From an uncultured Dorea sp. (GTDB lineage Bacteria; Bacillota; Clostridia; Lachnospirales; Lachnospiraceae), in the NCBI RefSeq assembly GCF_934294775.1, contig NZ_CAKRAH010000011.1, positions 1 through 64,000 on the forward strand: a DNA stretch of 64,000 bases, written 5' to 3'. The translations under genes and the position numbers were made by a program. Below the pieces are notes generated by a model. That model had not been told where the DNA came from. It made no database searches and saw only the letters and a list, made by a program, of their open reading frames with translations. This document shows positions 27,521-36,834 of this stretch, piece by piece (positions within the stretch are counted from its first letter, which is position 1; each line of letters begins with the position of its first letter).

Positions 27521-28465
27521 ATGGGAGAAAAACAATACGAAGAGCTTTCAGAACGGCTTGATCGTAAGGAGACTGTCCGGGGAACGGCACTTACGATTGC
27601 AGGTGGATTCTTCTGGGGGCTCGCAGGAGTATTTGGAAAATATTCATTCGAATACAAAGGGGTAACGGCACCGTGGCTGGTAAATGTAAGACTGATCATT
27701 GCCGGAATCATATTGCTTACAAGAGCATATATGATACAGAAGGAAGGAATCTTACGTATCTGGAAGAATAAAAGACATGTACTGCGGATGCTGGTCTATG
27801 GAGTGATCGGTATCGCAGGCTGTCAGATGACATATTATATGGCAGTCGAAGATTCCAATGCTGGGCTAGCAACGGTATTACAGTACACGGCACCGGTTAT
27901 GATCATGGTGCTTCTGGCGGTTAAAAACTGGAAGATTCCGGGAAGAAATGAGATTATTGCACTGGTGCTTGCATTTGGAGGTACAGTTCTTCTGGCGACC
28001 CATGGTAATCTTACACAGCTGAGTGTGTCAAAGACAACGCTTGTGCTTGGCCTTGCATCCGCTGTTGCAACTGTATTTTACAACCTGGTTCCGGGGAATC
28101 TTATGGATATTTACGGGACATACGTGATGGTTGGATGGGGTATGCTGATCAGTGGAATCGGACTGACACCGATCGTAAAGCCATGGACAATGAATGCAGC
28201 AATCACATGGGACTGGCAATGTATTGCCTGTGTTGCAGTTGTCATCGTATTGGGAACGGTGATGTCGTTCAGCTGTTATATGGAGGGGGTCCGGCTGATC
28301 GGAGGCTCAAAAGCCAGCCTGCTTGCATCGGTAGAACCGTTGACCGCAACGGCCCTGTCTGTAATATTTATGCATGTGGCATTTTCCGCAATGGATCTGG
28401 CAGGATTTGTCGGAATCATTGCAGCGGTTATTATATTGTCACTGCCAAAAAAGAAAAAAGCATAA
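27521..28465 (+). CDS. EamA/DMT-family transporter
   Basis: 314 residues with ten hydrophobic segments in two EamA repeats (about 18-155 and 165-310). Characteristic stretches are GFFWGLAGVFGKYSF, TVLQYTAPVMIMVLL in repeat one and GGSKASLLASVEPLTATALS in repeat two. Members export amino acids or other metabolites. The ATG at 27521 has GAGGG six bases upstream; an earlier ATG overlaps that site. The close spacing to the hybrid kinase suggests co-transcription and a sensor-exporter link, by inference. Confidence 0.9.
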   Translation: MGEKQYEELSERLDRKETVRGTALTIAGGFFWGLAGVFGKYSFEYKGVTAPWLVNVRLIIAGIILLTRAYMIQKEGILRIWKNKRHVLRMLVYGVIGIAGCQMTYYMAVEDSNAGLATVLQYTAPVMIMVLLAVKNWKIPGRNEIIALVLAFGGTVLLATHGNLTQLSVSKTTLVLGLASAVATVFYNLVPGNLMDIYGTYVMVGWGMLISGIGLTPIVKPWTMNAAITWDWQCIACVAVVIVLGTVMSFSCYMEGVRLIGGSKASLLASVEPLTATALSVIFMHVAFSAMDLAGFVGIIAAVIILSLPKKKKA

Positions 28466-28503
28466 TAAAAGAAAAATCTTAGTTGAAAAGATTAGATAGA
28501 AGG

Positions 28504-28539
28504 AATCGTTCAGATGGATATCTGGACGATTCTTTTTTT
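28504..28539 (+). terminator. Terminator after EamA gene
   Basis: AATCGTTCAGAT (28504-28515) pairs with ATCTGGACGATT (28520-28531) with one G-U pair, followed by CTTTTTTT. Confidence 0.92.
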
Positions 28540-28754
28540 GAACTTTAGTACGATGAATAAAAATGTTTTTAATTTAACAAGTGCTTTACGCGGGAAAATG
28601 TATAAAAATTAAAAAAATATGAATAAAATGGAGAAATGTAGTAAAATATGTGAAAAATATTCATCAATAAATGCCGCTATTTATTGATTTTTACAAATAA
28701 TTGTGATATTATTAACAAATGAGAGCAAAAGAAAAGGAATACGGAGGGTATGGT

Positions 28755-30251
28755 ATGTTAAACAGTTTAAACAACGTGGTAAATTTCCTGAATGGTTACA
28801 TCTGGGGCGTTGGTATGTTAGTTTTGATTGTAGGAAGTGGATTATATTTTACAATCAGACTGCATGGTTTCCAGTTTGTACATTTTAAGGATATGTGGAG
28901 CAGAATTATTGATAAACAGGATTCTGATTCAGGAATCTCGGCATTCGGTTCGTTCTGTACGACCATGGCGATGCGTGTCGGTACTGGTAATGTAGCTGGT
29001 GTGGCAGTGGCAATCTACATGGGAGGACCTGGAGCATTATTCTGGATGATCCTTGCAGGTATGACAAACTCGGCAGTGTGTTTCGCAGAGTGTACACTGT
29101 CAGTTCTTTATAAGACACGGATCGACGGACAGTACCGTGGTGGCGGGGCTTACTGTGCAGAGAGAGGACTTGGATGGAAAAAATACGGTGCATTCATGGC
29201 ACTGATACTTATGATCGGAACTTCTGTATTTATGCCGGCAGCGGCTACATACACAATCTGTGATGGATTCCACAATGCAATTAAGATTCCAATGTGGGTA
29301 AGTGCACTGATCATCGCAATCATCCTTGCAATTGTTGTTATCGGTGGTGTAAAACGTATCAGTGCGATCGCATCAATGATTGTACCATTCATGGTAACGG
29401 TATATCTGATCGCAGCAGTTGTAATTATTGTGATGAACATTACAGCAGTACCAGGACTAATCAAAACAGTTGTAACAGCAGCATTTGGCAAGAATGCAAT
29501 CTTCGGTGGAACAATCGGTGTGATCATCCAGCAGGGGGTTAAGAGAGGAACCTTCTCAAGTGCTTCTGGTATGGGTGAAGCTTCTCCTACAGCAGCTGCA
29601 GCAGAGACCAGTCATCCGGTAAAACAGGGGATGGCCAATGCAGCAGGTGTATGGCTTGATACGGTTATCATCTGTACAGCATCCGGACTTATGATCTTGT
29701 TAACAGACTGTTTCCATACAGCAAGCGGATATGTAGGAAGTGGTTCTGCAGAGCTTCCGGCACTTGCGGCAGCAGGAACGAACGGAGTTATCTTCGTACA
29801 GTTAGCATGTAAAACAGTTATGGGAAGAATTGCCCCGACATTCATCGCAATTATGCTGGCATTGTTCTCATTTACCTGTCTGATCAGTTATTACTATGAA
29901 GCAGAGACTGCAGCAATGTATTTGTTCCAGGGCGAATCAAAAGCAAAGATCCGTAAAGTAGTTACATGGATCATGAGAATTGCAATGCCGGTTCTGATCT
30001 TCATCTGGGGTAACCTGGAATCTGATATTGCATGGAACTTATCAGACCTGGCGCTTGGAAGCTGTACATGGGTTAATATGCTGGTAGTACTTCTGTTATC
30101 ACCAAAGGTAATTGCACTTTATAAAGACTATGAAGAGCAGATGAAAGCCAAGAAAGATCCATATTACAATCCTGATAAGTTGTCATGGGATGGCGTAGAT
30201 ACAGAGATGTGGAAAGATATCAATAAGAAATATATTGAAAATGAAAAATAA
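28755..30251 (+). CDS. Sodium:alanine/glycine symporter, AGCS family
   Basis: 498 residues, about eleven membrane segments. Family marks are FTIRLHGFQF, GTGNVAGVAVAIYMGGPGA, the ERGLG loop and ASGMGEASPTAAAAETSHP, matching AlsT/DagA-type alanine carriers. It imports alanine or glycine with Na+. The frame is open 12 codons further upstream, but GGAGGG lies at ideal distance before the ATG at 28755. The 290 bp upstream are very AT-rich and should hold its promoter; the gene is monocistronic with its own terminator. Confidence 0.93.
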   Translation: MLNSLNNVVNFLNGYIWGVGMLVLIVGSGLYFTIRLHGFQFVHFKDMWSRIIDKQDSDSGISAFGSFCTTMAMRVGTGNVAGVAVAIYMGGPGALFWMILAGMTNSAVCFAECTLSVLYKTRIDGQYRGGGAYCAERGLGWKKYGAFMALILMIGTSVFMPAAATYTICDGFHNAIKIPMWVSALIIAIILAIVVIGGVKRISAIASMIVPFMVTVYLIAAVVIIVMNITAVPGLIKTVVTAAFGKNAIFGGTIGVIIQQGVKRGTFSSASGMGEASPTAAAAETSHPVKQGMANAAGVWLDTVIICTASGLMILLTDCFHTASGYVGSGSAELPALAAAGTNGVIFVQLACKTVMGRIAPTFIAIMLALFSFTCLISYYYEAETAAMYLFQGESKAKIRKVVTWIMRIAMPVLIFIWGNLESDIAWNLSDLALGSCTWVNMLVVLLLSPKVIALYKDYEEQMKAKKDPYYNPDKLSWDGVDTEMWKDINKKYIENEK

Positions 30252-30333
30252 AAATCTGATTGTATTTTTGATACCTGAAAAACCAGAGCGTGTACTCAAA
30301 ACGGAATCAATGATATAAAAGAAGATAAAAGAT

Positions 30334-30390
30334 AAAGAAACCGTTCGGACATCGTGTTTATGAACATATGTCCGGGCGGTTTCTTTGTCT
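30334..30390 (+). terminator. Terminator between alanine symporter and DegV genes
   Basis: AAAGAAACCGTTCGGACAT (30334-30352) pairs with ATGTCCGGGCGGTTTCTTT (30368-30386). A/T runs on both sides allow use by both convergent genes. Confidence 0.88.
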
Positions 30391-30428
30391 TAATATACAA
30401 GGTTCTGTAGATGAATCAAATATTAGAA

Positions 30429-31307
30429 TTACACATCATAATCCGTAGAGCATACACTAATACCCATACCATAACCTTTAGGTCCGATATGGCAGCCTAC
30501 GCTGAATGAAAGTGGATTATAATATACATAAGAATCCGGGAATGCTTCTACAAGCATCTGTTTCCATTCTTCAGCCTCTTCTTCGGTAAGATTAGATCCT
30601 GCAGCTCCGATAAGAAGATGTTTGTCATCTGCATCTTTAAAGCGTGTTTCACGGTCATTCTTTAATGCCTCTACCATTTTCTGTTTGCATTTTTTCATAC
30701 CACGTGTCTTGGCAAATGCATCCAGTTTGCCGCCCTGGATTGTCAGGATCGGTTTGATGTTCAGAACACTTCCCAGTGCAGCACCGGCAGCGGTTACACG
30801 CCCCCCTTTTTTCAGGAATTCCAGTGTATCTACAGCGATGTAGATGCTGGAATTGTATGCCTCAGCTTCCAGGACTTCTTTGATCTCTTTTGCAGATTTT
30901 CCGGCATCAGCCAGCTTTTTGGCATGCATGACAGATTCTCTTTGCGTAACGGAGATTCTGTGATTGTCTGCAATCTGTACCTTCCCATCATAGTCATCAG
31001 AAAGGCTGATAGCTGTAGCACAGGATGCGCTCAGTCCGCTTGACATGGGGATATGGATAATCTCATCATAGCCCTGTTCAAGAATATCATCCCAAAGATC
31101 CATGAGATCTCCAGGCGATGGCTGGGAAGTAGATACATTTCTGCCACCAGTCAGACTGCTGTAAAAAGAGTCTTCCGTAAGGTCGATTCCTTCATAGTGT
31201 GTCTCATCATCAATAATGACTGGCATAGGGATTAGAAAAATACCCATGGAGTCGGCTTCTGCTTTCATAATTCCGCTGTTGGTATCTGTCATAACAGCTG
31301 TTTTCAT
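30429..31307 (-). CDS. DegV family fatty-acid-binding protein (1)
   Basis: 292 residues. The family marks are the N-terminal TDTNSGI with the phosphate-binding Ser, STSQPSPGD for the fatty-acid head group, SSGLSASCATA and the second domain with FLKKGGRVTAAGAALGSVLNIKPIL. DegV (FakB-like) proteins bind a fatty acid and present it to the kinase FakA for phosphorylation. AAGGAGG precedes the ATG. A second DegV gene lies 59 bp upstream on the same strand; no fakA is in the window. Confidence 0.92.
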   Translation of the reverse strand: MKTAVMTDTNSGIMKAEADSMGIFLIPMPVIIDDETHYEGIDLTEDSFYSSLTGGRNVSTSQPSPGDLMDLWDDILEQGYDEIIHIPMSSGLSASCATAISLSDDYDGKVQIADNHRISVTQRESVMHAKKLADAGKSAKEIKEVLEAEAYNSSIYIAVDTLEFLKKGGRVTAAGAALGSVLNIKPILTIQGGKLDAFAKTRGMKKCKQKMVEALKNDRETRFKDADDKHLLIGAAGSNLTEEEAEEWKQMLVEAFPDSYVYYNPLSFSVGCHIGPKGYGMGISVCSTDYDV

Positions 31308-31366
31308 AGGTGAAAACCTCCTTTTGTACTCTTACTATCTATCGGTTATATAAAGAATAAATAATC

Positions 31367-32254
31367 TTATTCAGTTCGTGTCTGTCCCCAGAAGAACAGA
31401 GCAACAGTACCTGGGCCTGTATGGCTTCCAATGGTTGTTCCGACATTGTTAATCTCGACTTTTCCATCCAAATTAGGAAAACGGGATTCAACCAGATCGG
31501 CTACAGCTTTTGCATCTTCATAGCAGGCAGAATGGGAGATATAACATTTTCCCGAATATTCTGTCTGACCTTCGGCGTATTTTGCCATCTGATCTACAAT
31601 GGTGCGAATGACTTTTCTTTTTGTCCGTATCTTATATCTTGGAATCAATCTTCCCTGATTGTCCATATTAAGAAGCGGGCAGATATTTAAGATACCTCCG
31701 ATAGCACCAGCAGTTTTGGAGATCCTGCCGCCTTTGACATAAAAAGTCAGATCTGTAGAAAAGAACCAGTGATGTACGTTTAGCCGGTGTGCTTCTGCGA
31801 AGCGGAAAACTTCATCCAAAGATTTCCCTTCGTCACGAAGATCTGCCAGTTTATCCATCAAAAGTCCATATCCAGAAGAAGCTCCCAGTGAATCCACAAT
31901 GAGGATCCTGCGGTCAGGATAACGTTCTTCAAGGCTTTCTTTTGCAATCATTGCAGAGTTCACCACTCCGGATATTCCGGAAGAAAGGGTAACATGCAAA
32001 ATGTCTTTTCCTTCTTTCAGAAAGGGCTCAAAATAGTGTTCAAATTCGTCTGCATTGACCTGCGAAGTCTTTGTATCTGCCCCGTTTGCCATTGCATTAT
32101 AAAATTTATCGAAGGGAATTGATTTACCAAGATCGTCTGCATATTCTTTTCCGTTCAGTTCAAAATGAAAACAGATATAAGATATGTCACGTGCCTTAAA
32201 ATGTTCTTCGGTAAGATCTGCAGTAGAGCAGCAACTAATGATGTAATCCTTCAT
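31367..32254 (-). CDS. DegV family fatty-acid-binding protein (2)
   Basis: 295 residues from MKDYIISCCSTADL. It shows the DegV pattern with KTSQVNADEF, VTLSSGISGVVNSAMIA, VDSLGASSGYG and YVKGGRISKTAGAIGGILN. It is clearly diverged from the DegV protein encoded next, so the pair likely binds different acyl chains, as FakB1 and FakB2 do. The frame continues 22 codons upstream, but AAGGAAGG lies before the ATG at 32254 and the N-terminus there matches the family. It is the first gene of the DegV pair. Confidence 0.92.
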   Translation of the reverse strand: MKDYIISCCSTADLTEEHFKARDISYICFHFELNGKEYADDLGKSIPFDKFYNAMANGADTKTSQVNADEFEHYFEPFLKEGKDILHVTLSSGISGVVNSAMIAKESLEERYPDRRILIVDSLGASSGYGLLMDKLADLRDEGKSLDEVFRFAEAHRLNVHHWFFSTDLTFYVKGGRISKTAGAIGGILNICPLLNMDNQGRLIPRYKIRTKRKVIRTIVDQMAKYAEGQTEYSGKCYISHSACYEDAKAVADLVESRFPNLDGKVEINNVGTTIGSHTGPGTVALFFWGQTRTE

Positions 32255-32449
32255 AATGTCGCTTCCTTCCTTTAAAATCTGGAATGCCTGAAATATTCCA
32301 AGCGTTGAAAATTGTACCATTTTCCGGCGGTAAATTCAACATATATAGGATAAAGAAGCACAAAAAGGTAAATTTATTGCAATACCGGAATGCAGACTTT
32401 GTGGATTGATGGTACAATATGTATATTTGAATTAATTATAGAATACGGG

Positions 32450-33433
32450 ATGAAAAATATGGATCATATCATACTACCAAATAACGTCAAAACACAAAGG
32501 AAGACAGAATGTCTAGCAGATTTTCATAATAATTCCAATAGATTGAGTGACTGCACACTTTGCCCCCGGGAATGTCATGTGAACCGTCTGAAGGGCCAGC
32601 GTGGGCGCTGCCATGAGACGGCTGAAATCGTAGTCGCAAGAGCGGCGCTTCATATGTGGGAGGAACCGTGCGTATCGGGAAGTGCAGGATCCGGAGCGGT
32701 ATTTTTTTCCGGGTGCTGTATGGGATGCATCTTCTGCCAGAATCACAATATTGCAGAAGCAAAAGCCGGAAAAGTGATCACAACGGACCGGCTTGCAGAG
32801 ATATTTCTGGAGCTGCAAAGTCAGGGGGCGGCCAACATTAACCTGGTAACGCCAACTCACTATGTACCGCAGATTATAACCGCTTTGGAGCTTGCAAAAG
32901 CAAAGGGGATGGATTTACCTGTTGTATATAATACAAGCGGTTATGAGAAGGCTGAGACGCTTCAGATGCTAAAGGGTTACGTTGATGTATATCTTCCGGA
33001 TTTTAAATATATGGAAATGGAACTTGCAAAGGCGTATTCCTATGCAGAAGATTATCCGGCATATGCAAAGGCTGCCATAAAAGAGATGGTAGATCAGACC
33101 GGTCCGGTACAGATAGATGAAGAGAGTGGAATGATAAAAAAGGGTGTCATTGTAAGGCATCTGGTTCTGCCGGGACATGTGAAAAACTCAAAAGCAGTTA
33201 TCCGGTACCTGCACGAAACATATGGAGATAATATTCTGATCAGCATTATGAATCAATACACACCAATGCCGCAAGTCTCAGAAGACCCATTACTAAGCCG
33301 GAAAGTTACAAAACGGGAATATGAAAAAGTGGTGGATTATGCATTAGATCTTGGGATGGAGTATGGATTCATTCAGGAGGGAGAAGCGGCAAAAGAAAGT
33401 TTTATTCCGGAATTTGATCTTGAAGGGGTGTAA
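32450..33433 (+). CDS. Radical SAM protein, PflA-like (COG1313 type)
   Basis: About 327 residues. The SAM-cluster motif CCMGCIFC gives the CxxxCxxC spacing, and an extra N-terminal cysteine set (CTLCPRECHVNR, GRCHE) matches the PflA-homologue family COG1313, which differs from true pyruvate formate-lyase activase. Further marks are TPTHYVPQI and VYLPDFKYM. No glycyl-radical enzyme gene is nearby, so its substrate is unknown. The start is uncertain: the ATG at 32450 is the first that gives the usual N-terminus, but its ribosome site is weak and the next ATG is nine bases on. Confidence 0.82.
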   Translation: MKNMDHIILPNNVKTQRKTECLADFHNNSNRLSDCTLCPRECHVNRLKGQRGRCHETAEIVVARAALHMWEEPCVSGSAGSGAVFFSGCCMGCIFCQNHNIAEAKAGKVITTDRLAEIFLELQSQGAANINLVTPTHYVPQIITALELAKAKGMDLPVVYNTSGYEKAETLQMLKGYVDVYLPDFKYMEMELAKAYSYAEDYPAYAKAAIKEMVDQTGPVQIDEESGMIKKGVIVRHLVLPGHVKNSKAVIRYLHETYGDNILISIMNQYTPMPQVSEDPLLSRKVTKREYEKVVDYALDLGMEYGFIQEGEAAKESFIPEFDLEGV

Positions 33434-33444
33434 AAATTGAAATA

Positions 33445-33484
33445 AAAAAGAGGACTGACAGGTTGAAATCAGTCCTCTTTTTGA
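33445..33484. terminator. Bidirectional terminator between radical SAM and HAD genes
   Basis: AAAAAGAGGACTGA (33445-33458) pairs with TCAGTCCTCTTTTT (33469-33482), A-run on one side and T-run on the other, serving both convergent genes. Confidence 0.92.
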
Positions 33485-33486
33485 TA

Positions 33487-33530
33487 TCATAGTATGCAAG
33501 AGAAGCTGCCGGTGGCAGGTTCTATGTATT
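33487..33530 (+). repeat. Dispersed hairpin repeat, copy C
   Basis: The best match to the consensus: TATGCAAGAGAAGCTGCC then GGTGGCAGGTTCTATGTA. It begins right after the preceding terminator and runs up to the stop of the HAD gene on the other strand. Confidence 0.88.
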
Positions 33531-34348
33531 TACCGCATAAATTCATTAATGACATGTAATACCCCGTCTTCATCATTAGACTTGGTAATATAATCCGCTT
33601 TTTCTCGAACAGCAGGCTGGGCATTTGCCATTGCAACGCCAAGTCCGGCAGTTTCGATCATGGTAAGGTCGTTATAACCGTCACCACAGCAGATCATCTG
33701 ATCAGCAGTAAGTCCTATGCTTGTGAGAAGCTTTAACAGGGAGTGCGCTTTGTCAATTCCTGCAGGCATGATCTCTACAAAGAACGGATCCGAACAGTAG
33801 ATATAAAGATAAGAATGAAAATGCTCGATCAGTTCTTTTCGAAGTTTATCCAGAATTTCAGGATCACCGGTTACAAGGAATTTATTCGGGTCGTCCGGGA
33901 TGACGTCAAGAAAATTCCCGCTTGCATCGACAACCGGCATCGAATTGATACGGGATTCAAGCTGTGTGTACTGGTTTGCTTTGATTCCGGATAAGATGTG
34001 TTCTGGGGTATAAGTCAGGATATCTACACCATATTCTGCATATTTTTTTACGATATCGTAGACTTCTTTGGCACAGTCAGCCGGAAGAATCTTATTGTAA
34101 ATCGCTTTTCCGGTGCGGCAGTCTGTGATACGTCCGCCGTTAAAGGAAAGGATGTAACTTCCATAATCTTCCAGATGCAGCTGCTTTGCCAGAGGGACAA
34201 TTCCTTTTGTGGGACGTCCGCTGGCAAGGACAACTTTTTTTCCAGCCTCCTGGATCTCTATGAGAGCATCCAGAGTTGGCTTTGTGATTTCTTTTTTGGA
34301 GTTAGTAAGAGTTCCGTCCAGGTCAAGGGCGAGAATCTGATATTGCAT
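33530..34348 (-). CDS. Cof-type HAD phosphatase
   Basis: 272 residues. HAD motif I LALDLDGTLTNSKK, motif II VVLASGR, a type-IIB cap, motif III Lys (GIDKAHSL) and motif IV CCGDGYNDLTMI are all present, so it should be an active Mg2+-dependent phosphatase of YidA type acting on small phosphorylated metabolites. AAGGAG precedes the ATG. It is the last gene of the pncB-ddl-murF run, 20 bp after murF; a link to wall or NAD metabolism is only positional. Confidence 0.92.
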   Translation of the reverse strand: MQYQILALDLDGTLTNSKKEITKPTLDALIEIQEAGKKVVLASGRPTKGIVPLAKQLHLEDYGSYILSFNGGRITDCRTGKAIYNKILPADCAKEVYDIVKKYAEYGVDILTYTPEHILSGIKANQYTQLESRINSMPVVDASGNFLDVIPDDPNKFLVTGDPEILDKLRKELIEHFHSYLYIYCSDPFFVEIMPAGIDKAHSLLKLLTSIGLTADQMICCGDGYNDLTMIETAGLGVAMANAQPAVREKADYITKSNDEDGVLHVINEFMR

Positions 34349-34368
34349 AAATACGTTCTCCTTAAATT

Positions 34369-35739
34369 CTATAATTCTTCCAGAGCGTGTACGATCTGTG
34401 GGAAATTCATTCCGTGAGAAGCTTTGACAAGTACATTGTCGCCATCTTTTAAGATGCCGCGCATGACTTCGATAAAGCTTTCGTTATCTGCGAACCACAG
34501 TGCTTCGGTGTGTTCGCCTTTGGAAGCTTCCGCTACAAGCGGACGTGTCAGGTCGCCGATTCCACATACCAGATCTACATTCTGTTCAGCTGCATAAGTA
34601 CCAACTTCAGCGTGAAGGTCCAGGGCAGTGTCGCCAAGTTCTCCCATATTTCCAAGAATAGCAACTTTTCGTCCGATGGCCATGTTCAGGACATCGATGG
34701 AAGCTTTCATAGAGATTGGGTTGGCATTGTAACAGTCATCTAAGATGATCATATGATCGGTAGTGATGATGTGGTTGCGGCCCGGGATAGAAGGCAGGGA
34801 TTCGATACCTGCTTTGATCTCTTCGGCGGTCAGTCCGAGTGTGTATCCGACAGCAGCTCCGGCAACTGCATTACTTACCATATGGATTCCAGGTACAGGA
34901 ACCAGGCAGTCAAATGAGGTTCCATCTTTTAATGTGATCGTGCAGGATGTACCGCGAAGCCCCTGAGGCTCAATATTGTCTGCACGGAATTCACAGTTGT
35001 TTCCCATTCCGAAGAAGACCGGAGTTACGCCTTTGACCGGACTCATCTTGGAAAGCAGGTCATCATCACCATTTAAGATGATAGATCCGCCATTTTTCAT
35101 ATCCTGGATCATCTGGGATTTTTCCTGGAGAATGCCTTCTCTTGTTTTGAAGAATTCCAGATGGGCGATTCCGATATTTGTGATCACACAGATGTCAGGG
35201 CTTGATACAGAAGAAAGTCTCCGCATCTCACCAAAGTGGTTAACACCCATTTCGAGAACTGCAACTTCTGTATCTTCCGGCATATCGAAGATGGTGATCG
35301 GAAGTCCCCATTCGTTATTAAAGTTACCAAGTGTTTTGTGTACGTGGTATTTCTGGGCCAGTACAGAAGCAATCATCTCTTTTGTACTGGTTTTTCCAAC
35401 ACTTCCTGTGATTCCAACGACTTTCATGTCGAAGGAGTCACGGTAAAGTTTGGCGATATCAAGAAGTGCCTGTCCGGTAGATTCTACCAGGATATAAGGG
35501 AAATCTGTCTCTCCAAGGTCTTCATGTGATACCACACACATGGCACCTGCCTTGATGGTATCAGGGATGAATTTGTGCGCATTGACACGTTCTCCGTCAA
35601 TGGCAACGAACAGGAAGCCGGGCTGTACTTTACGGCTGTCGATCACGACGCCGGATACTTCCTGATCCAGGATACTTTCATCTCCGTGAAAGGTACCTCT
35701 GCAGGCCTCTGTAATATTTCCAATTGTAAGGTTTTTCAT
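34369..35739 (-). CDS. murF: UDP-N-acetylmuramoyl-tripeptide--D-alanyl-D-alanine ligase
   Basis: 456 residues with the three Mur-ligase domains: N-terminal UDP-binding (about 1-95), central ATPase with GITGSVGKTSTKEMI (P-loop) and NEWGLPITI, and C-terminal domain with DDCYNANPISMKAS and LGNMGELGD. It adds D-Ala-D-Ala to the muramoyl tripeptide in the cytosol. The D-Ala-D-Ala ligase gene lies 14 bp upstream, so the enzymes of two successive steps are encoded together. AAGGAGG precedes the ATG. Confidence 0.96.
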   Translation of the reverse strand: MKNLTIGNITEACRGTFHGDESILDQEVSGVVIDSRKVQPGFLFVAIDGERVNAHKFIPDTIKAGAMCVVSHEDLGETDFPYILVESTGQALLDIAKLYRDSFDMKVVGITGSVGKTSTKEMIASVLAQKYHVHKTLGNFNNEWGLPITIFDMPEDTEVAVLEMGVNHFGEMRRLSSVSSPDICVITNIGIAHLEFFKTREGILQEKSQMIQDMKNGGSIILNGDDDLLSKMSPVKGVTPVFFGMGNNCEFRADNIEPQGLRGTSCTITLKDGTSFDCLVPVPGIHMVSNAVAGAAVGYTLGLTAEEIKAGIESLPSIPGRNHIITTDHMIILDDCYNANPISMKASIDVLNMAIGRKVAILGNMGELGDTALDLHAEVGTYAAEQNVDLVCGIGDLTRPLVAEASKGEHTEALWFADNESFIEVMRGILKDGDNVLVKASHGMNFPQIVHALEEL

Positions 35740-35753
35740 GGATCATATCCTCC

Positions 35754-36818
35754 TTAATAGCGGGCTTTCATAGACTCATCGATGATAGCCTGGCAAAGTT
35801 CTGCGTATTCATATCCGGCAGCTTTTGCAGCTTTTGGAAGAAGGCTTGCAGCTGTCATTCCAGGAAGGGCATTCATCTCCAGACAGTAGAATTCACCATC
35901 TGCATCAGATACGATGAAGTCGGCACGGGAATATACATCCATGCGGAGTGCTTCAAAAGCACGTTCACCGGCATGCTGGATTAATTCTTGCGTCTCTTCA
36001 TCCAGAGATACAGGAGGGCAGATCTCAGAAGCACCGCCTGCCTGATATTTGTTGGCGTAGTCAAAAAGTCCGTCCTTTGGAACGATCTCTACCAGTGGAA
36101 GAGCTTTTCCTGCAAGGATACCGCAGGCAAACTCACGGCCCTTGATAAATGGTTCGATCACAACCTCATCTGTGTTGTCTACGTCAAAGGATTTGTGGAT
36201 TGCATCGTAATATTCTTCTTCTGTGTGGCAGATGTAGACTCCGATACTTGATCCGTTCGAGCATGGCTTAACAACCAGTGGAAGATAGTATCCCAGTTCG
36301 TCAAGACGGGTATTTTTTGTCTTTTCTGTCAGGGAAGTTCCTCTAGGTGTTGGGACACCGCTTGTCTTAAAGATCTGTTTTGTGACCAGTTTGTTCATGG
36401 ATAAAGTACATCCAAGAGAGTTTGGTCCGGTATATTTGATTCCGAGGTTGTCGAAGGTAGCCTGAAGCTTTCCATTTTCTCCGATGGAACCATGTAAAGC
36501 CATGAATGTAATGTCAGCCATCTGGCAAAGTTCGATGACATTTGGTCCAATCTCGGAAGCAGACTGGTCCGGGCGGGATTTTCTAAGTGCGTCAAGATCT
36601 GGTACAGAAGTAGAGATTCCCTTGGAAATCTCAAGACCTGCGTCTGGAAGGCCGAATACTTCTTCTAATTTATCTGAATCGTATGGCAGACCGAAAAATA
36701 CATCCAGAAGATAAGCCTGATGACCCATCTCACGGAGTGTCTTACAGATTCCGGCACCTGAAAGTAATGATACGTCTCTTTCCGGACTGAGTCCGCCTGC
36801 TAATACTATAATTTTCAT
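35754..36818 (-). CDS. ddl: D-alanine--D-alanine ligase
   Basis: 354 residues, ATP-grasp fold: N-terminal GGLSPERDVSLLSG, LHGSIGENGKLQATFD, GPNSLGCTLSMNKL, KPCSNGSSIGV and C-terminal RADFIVSDADGEFYCLEMN with the Mg2+ ligands. The omega-loop region (DYANKYQAGG) keeps the KY pair seen in D-Ala-D-Ala ligases, so a Van-type D-lactate specificity is not suggested. I use the ATG at 36818; an in-frame TTG two codons earlier is closer to AAAGGAGG and cannot be excluded. It feeds murF, encoded next. Confidence 0.94.
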   Translation of the reverse strand: MKIIVLAGGLSPERDVSLLSGAGICKTLREMGHQAYLLDVFFGLPYDSDKLEEVFGLPDAGLEISKGISTSVPDLDALRKSRPDQSASEIGPNVIELCQMADITFMALHGSIGENGKLQATFDNLGIKYTGPNSLGCTLSMNKLVTKQIFKTSGVPTPRGTSLTEKTKNTRLDELGYYLPLVVKPCSNGSSIGVYICHTEEEYYDAIHKSFDVDNTDEVVIEPFIKGREFACGILAGKALPLVEIVPKDGLFDYANKYQAGGASEICPPVSLDEETQELIQHAGERAFEALRMDVYSRADFIVSDADGEFYCLEMNALPGMTAASLLPKAAKAAGYEYAELCQAIIDESMKARY

Positions 36819-36834
36819 GATCAATTGTCCTCCT

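Noticed and set aside
35754..36818. Van-type D-Ala-D-Lac ligase
   Set aside because: The omega-loop KY pair matches D-Ala-D-Ala ligases and the gene sits beside murF, with no vanH or vanX nearby.
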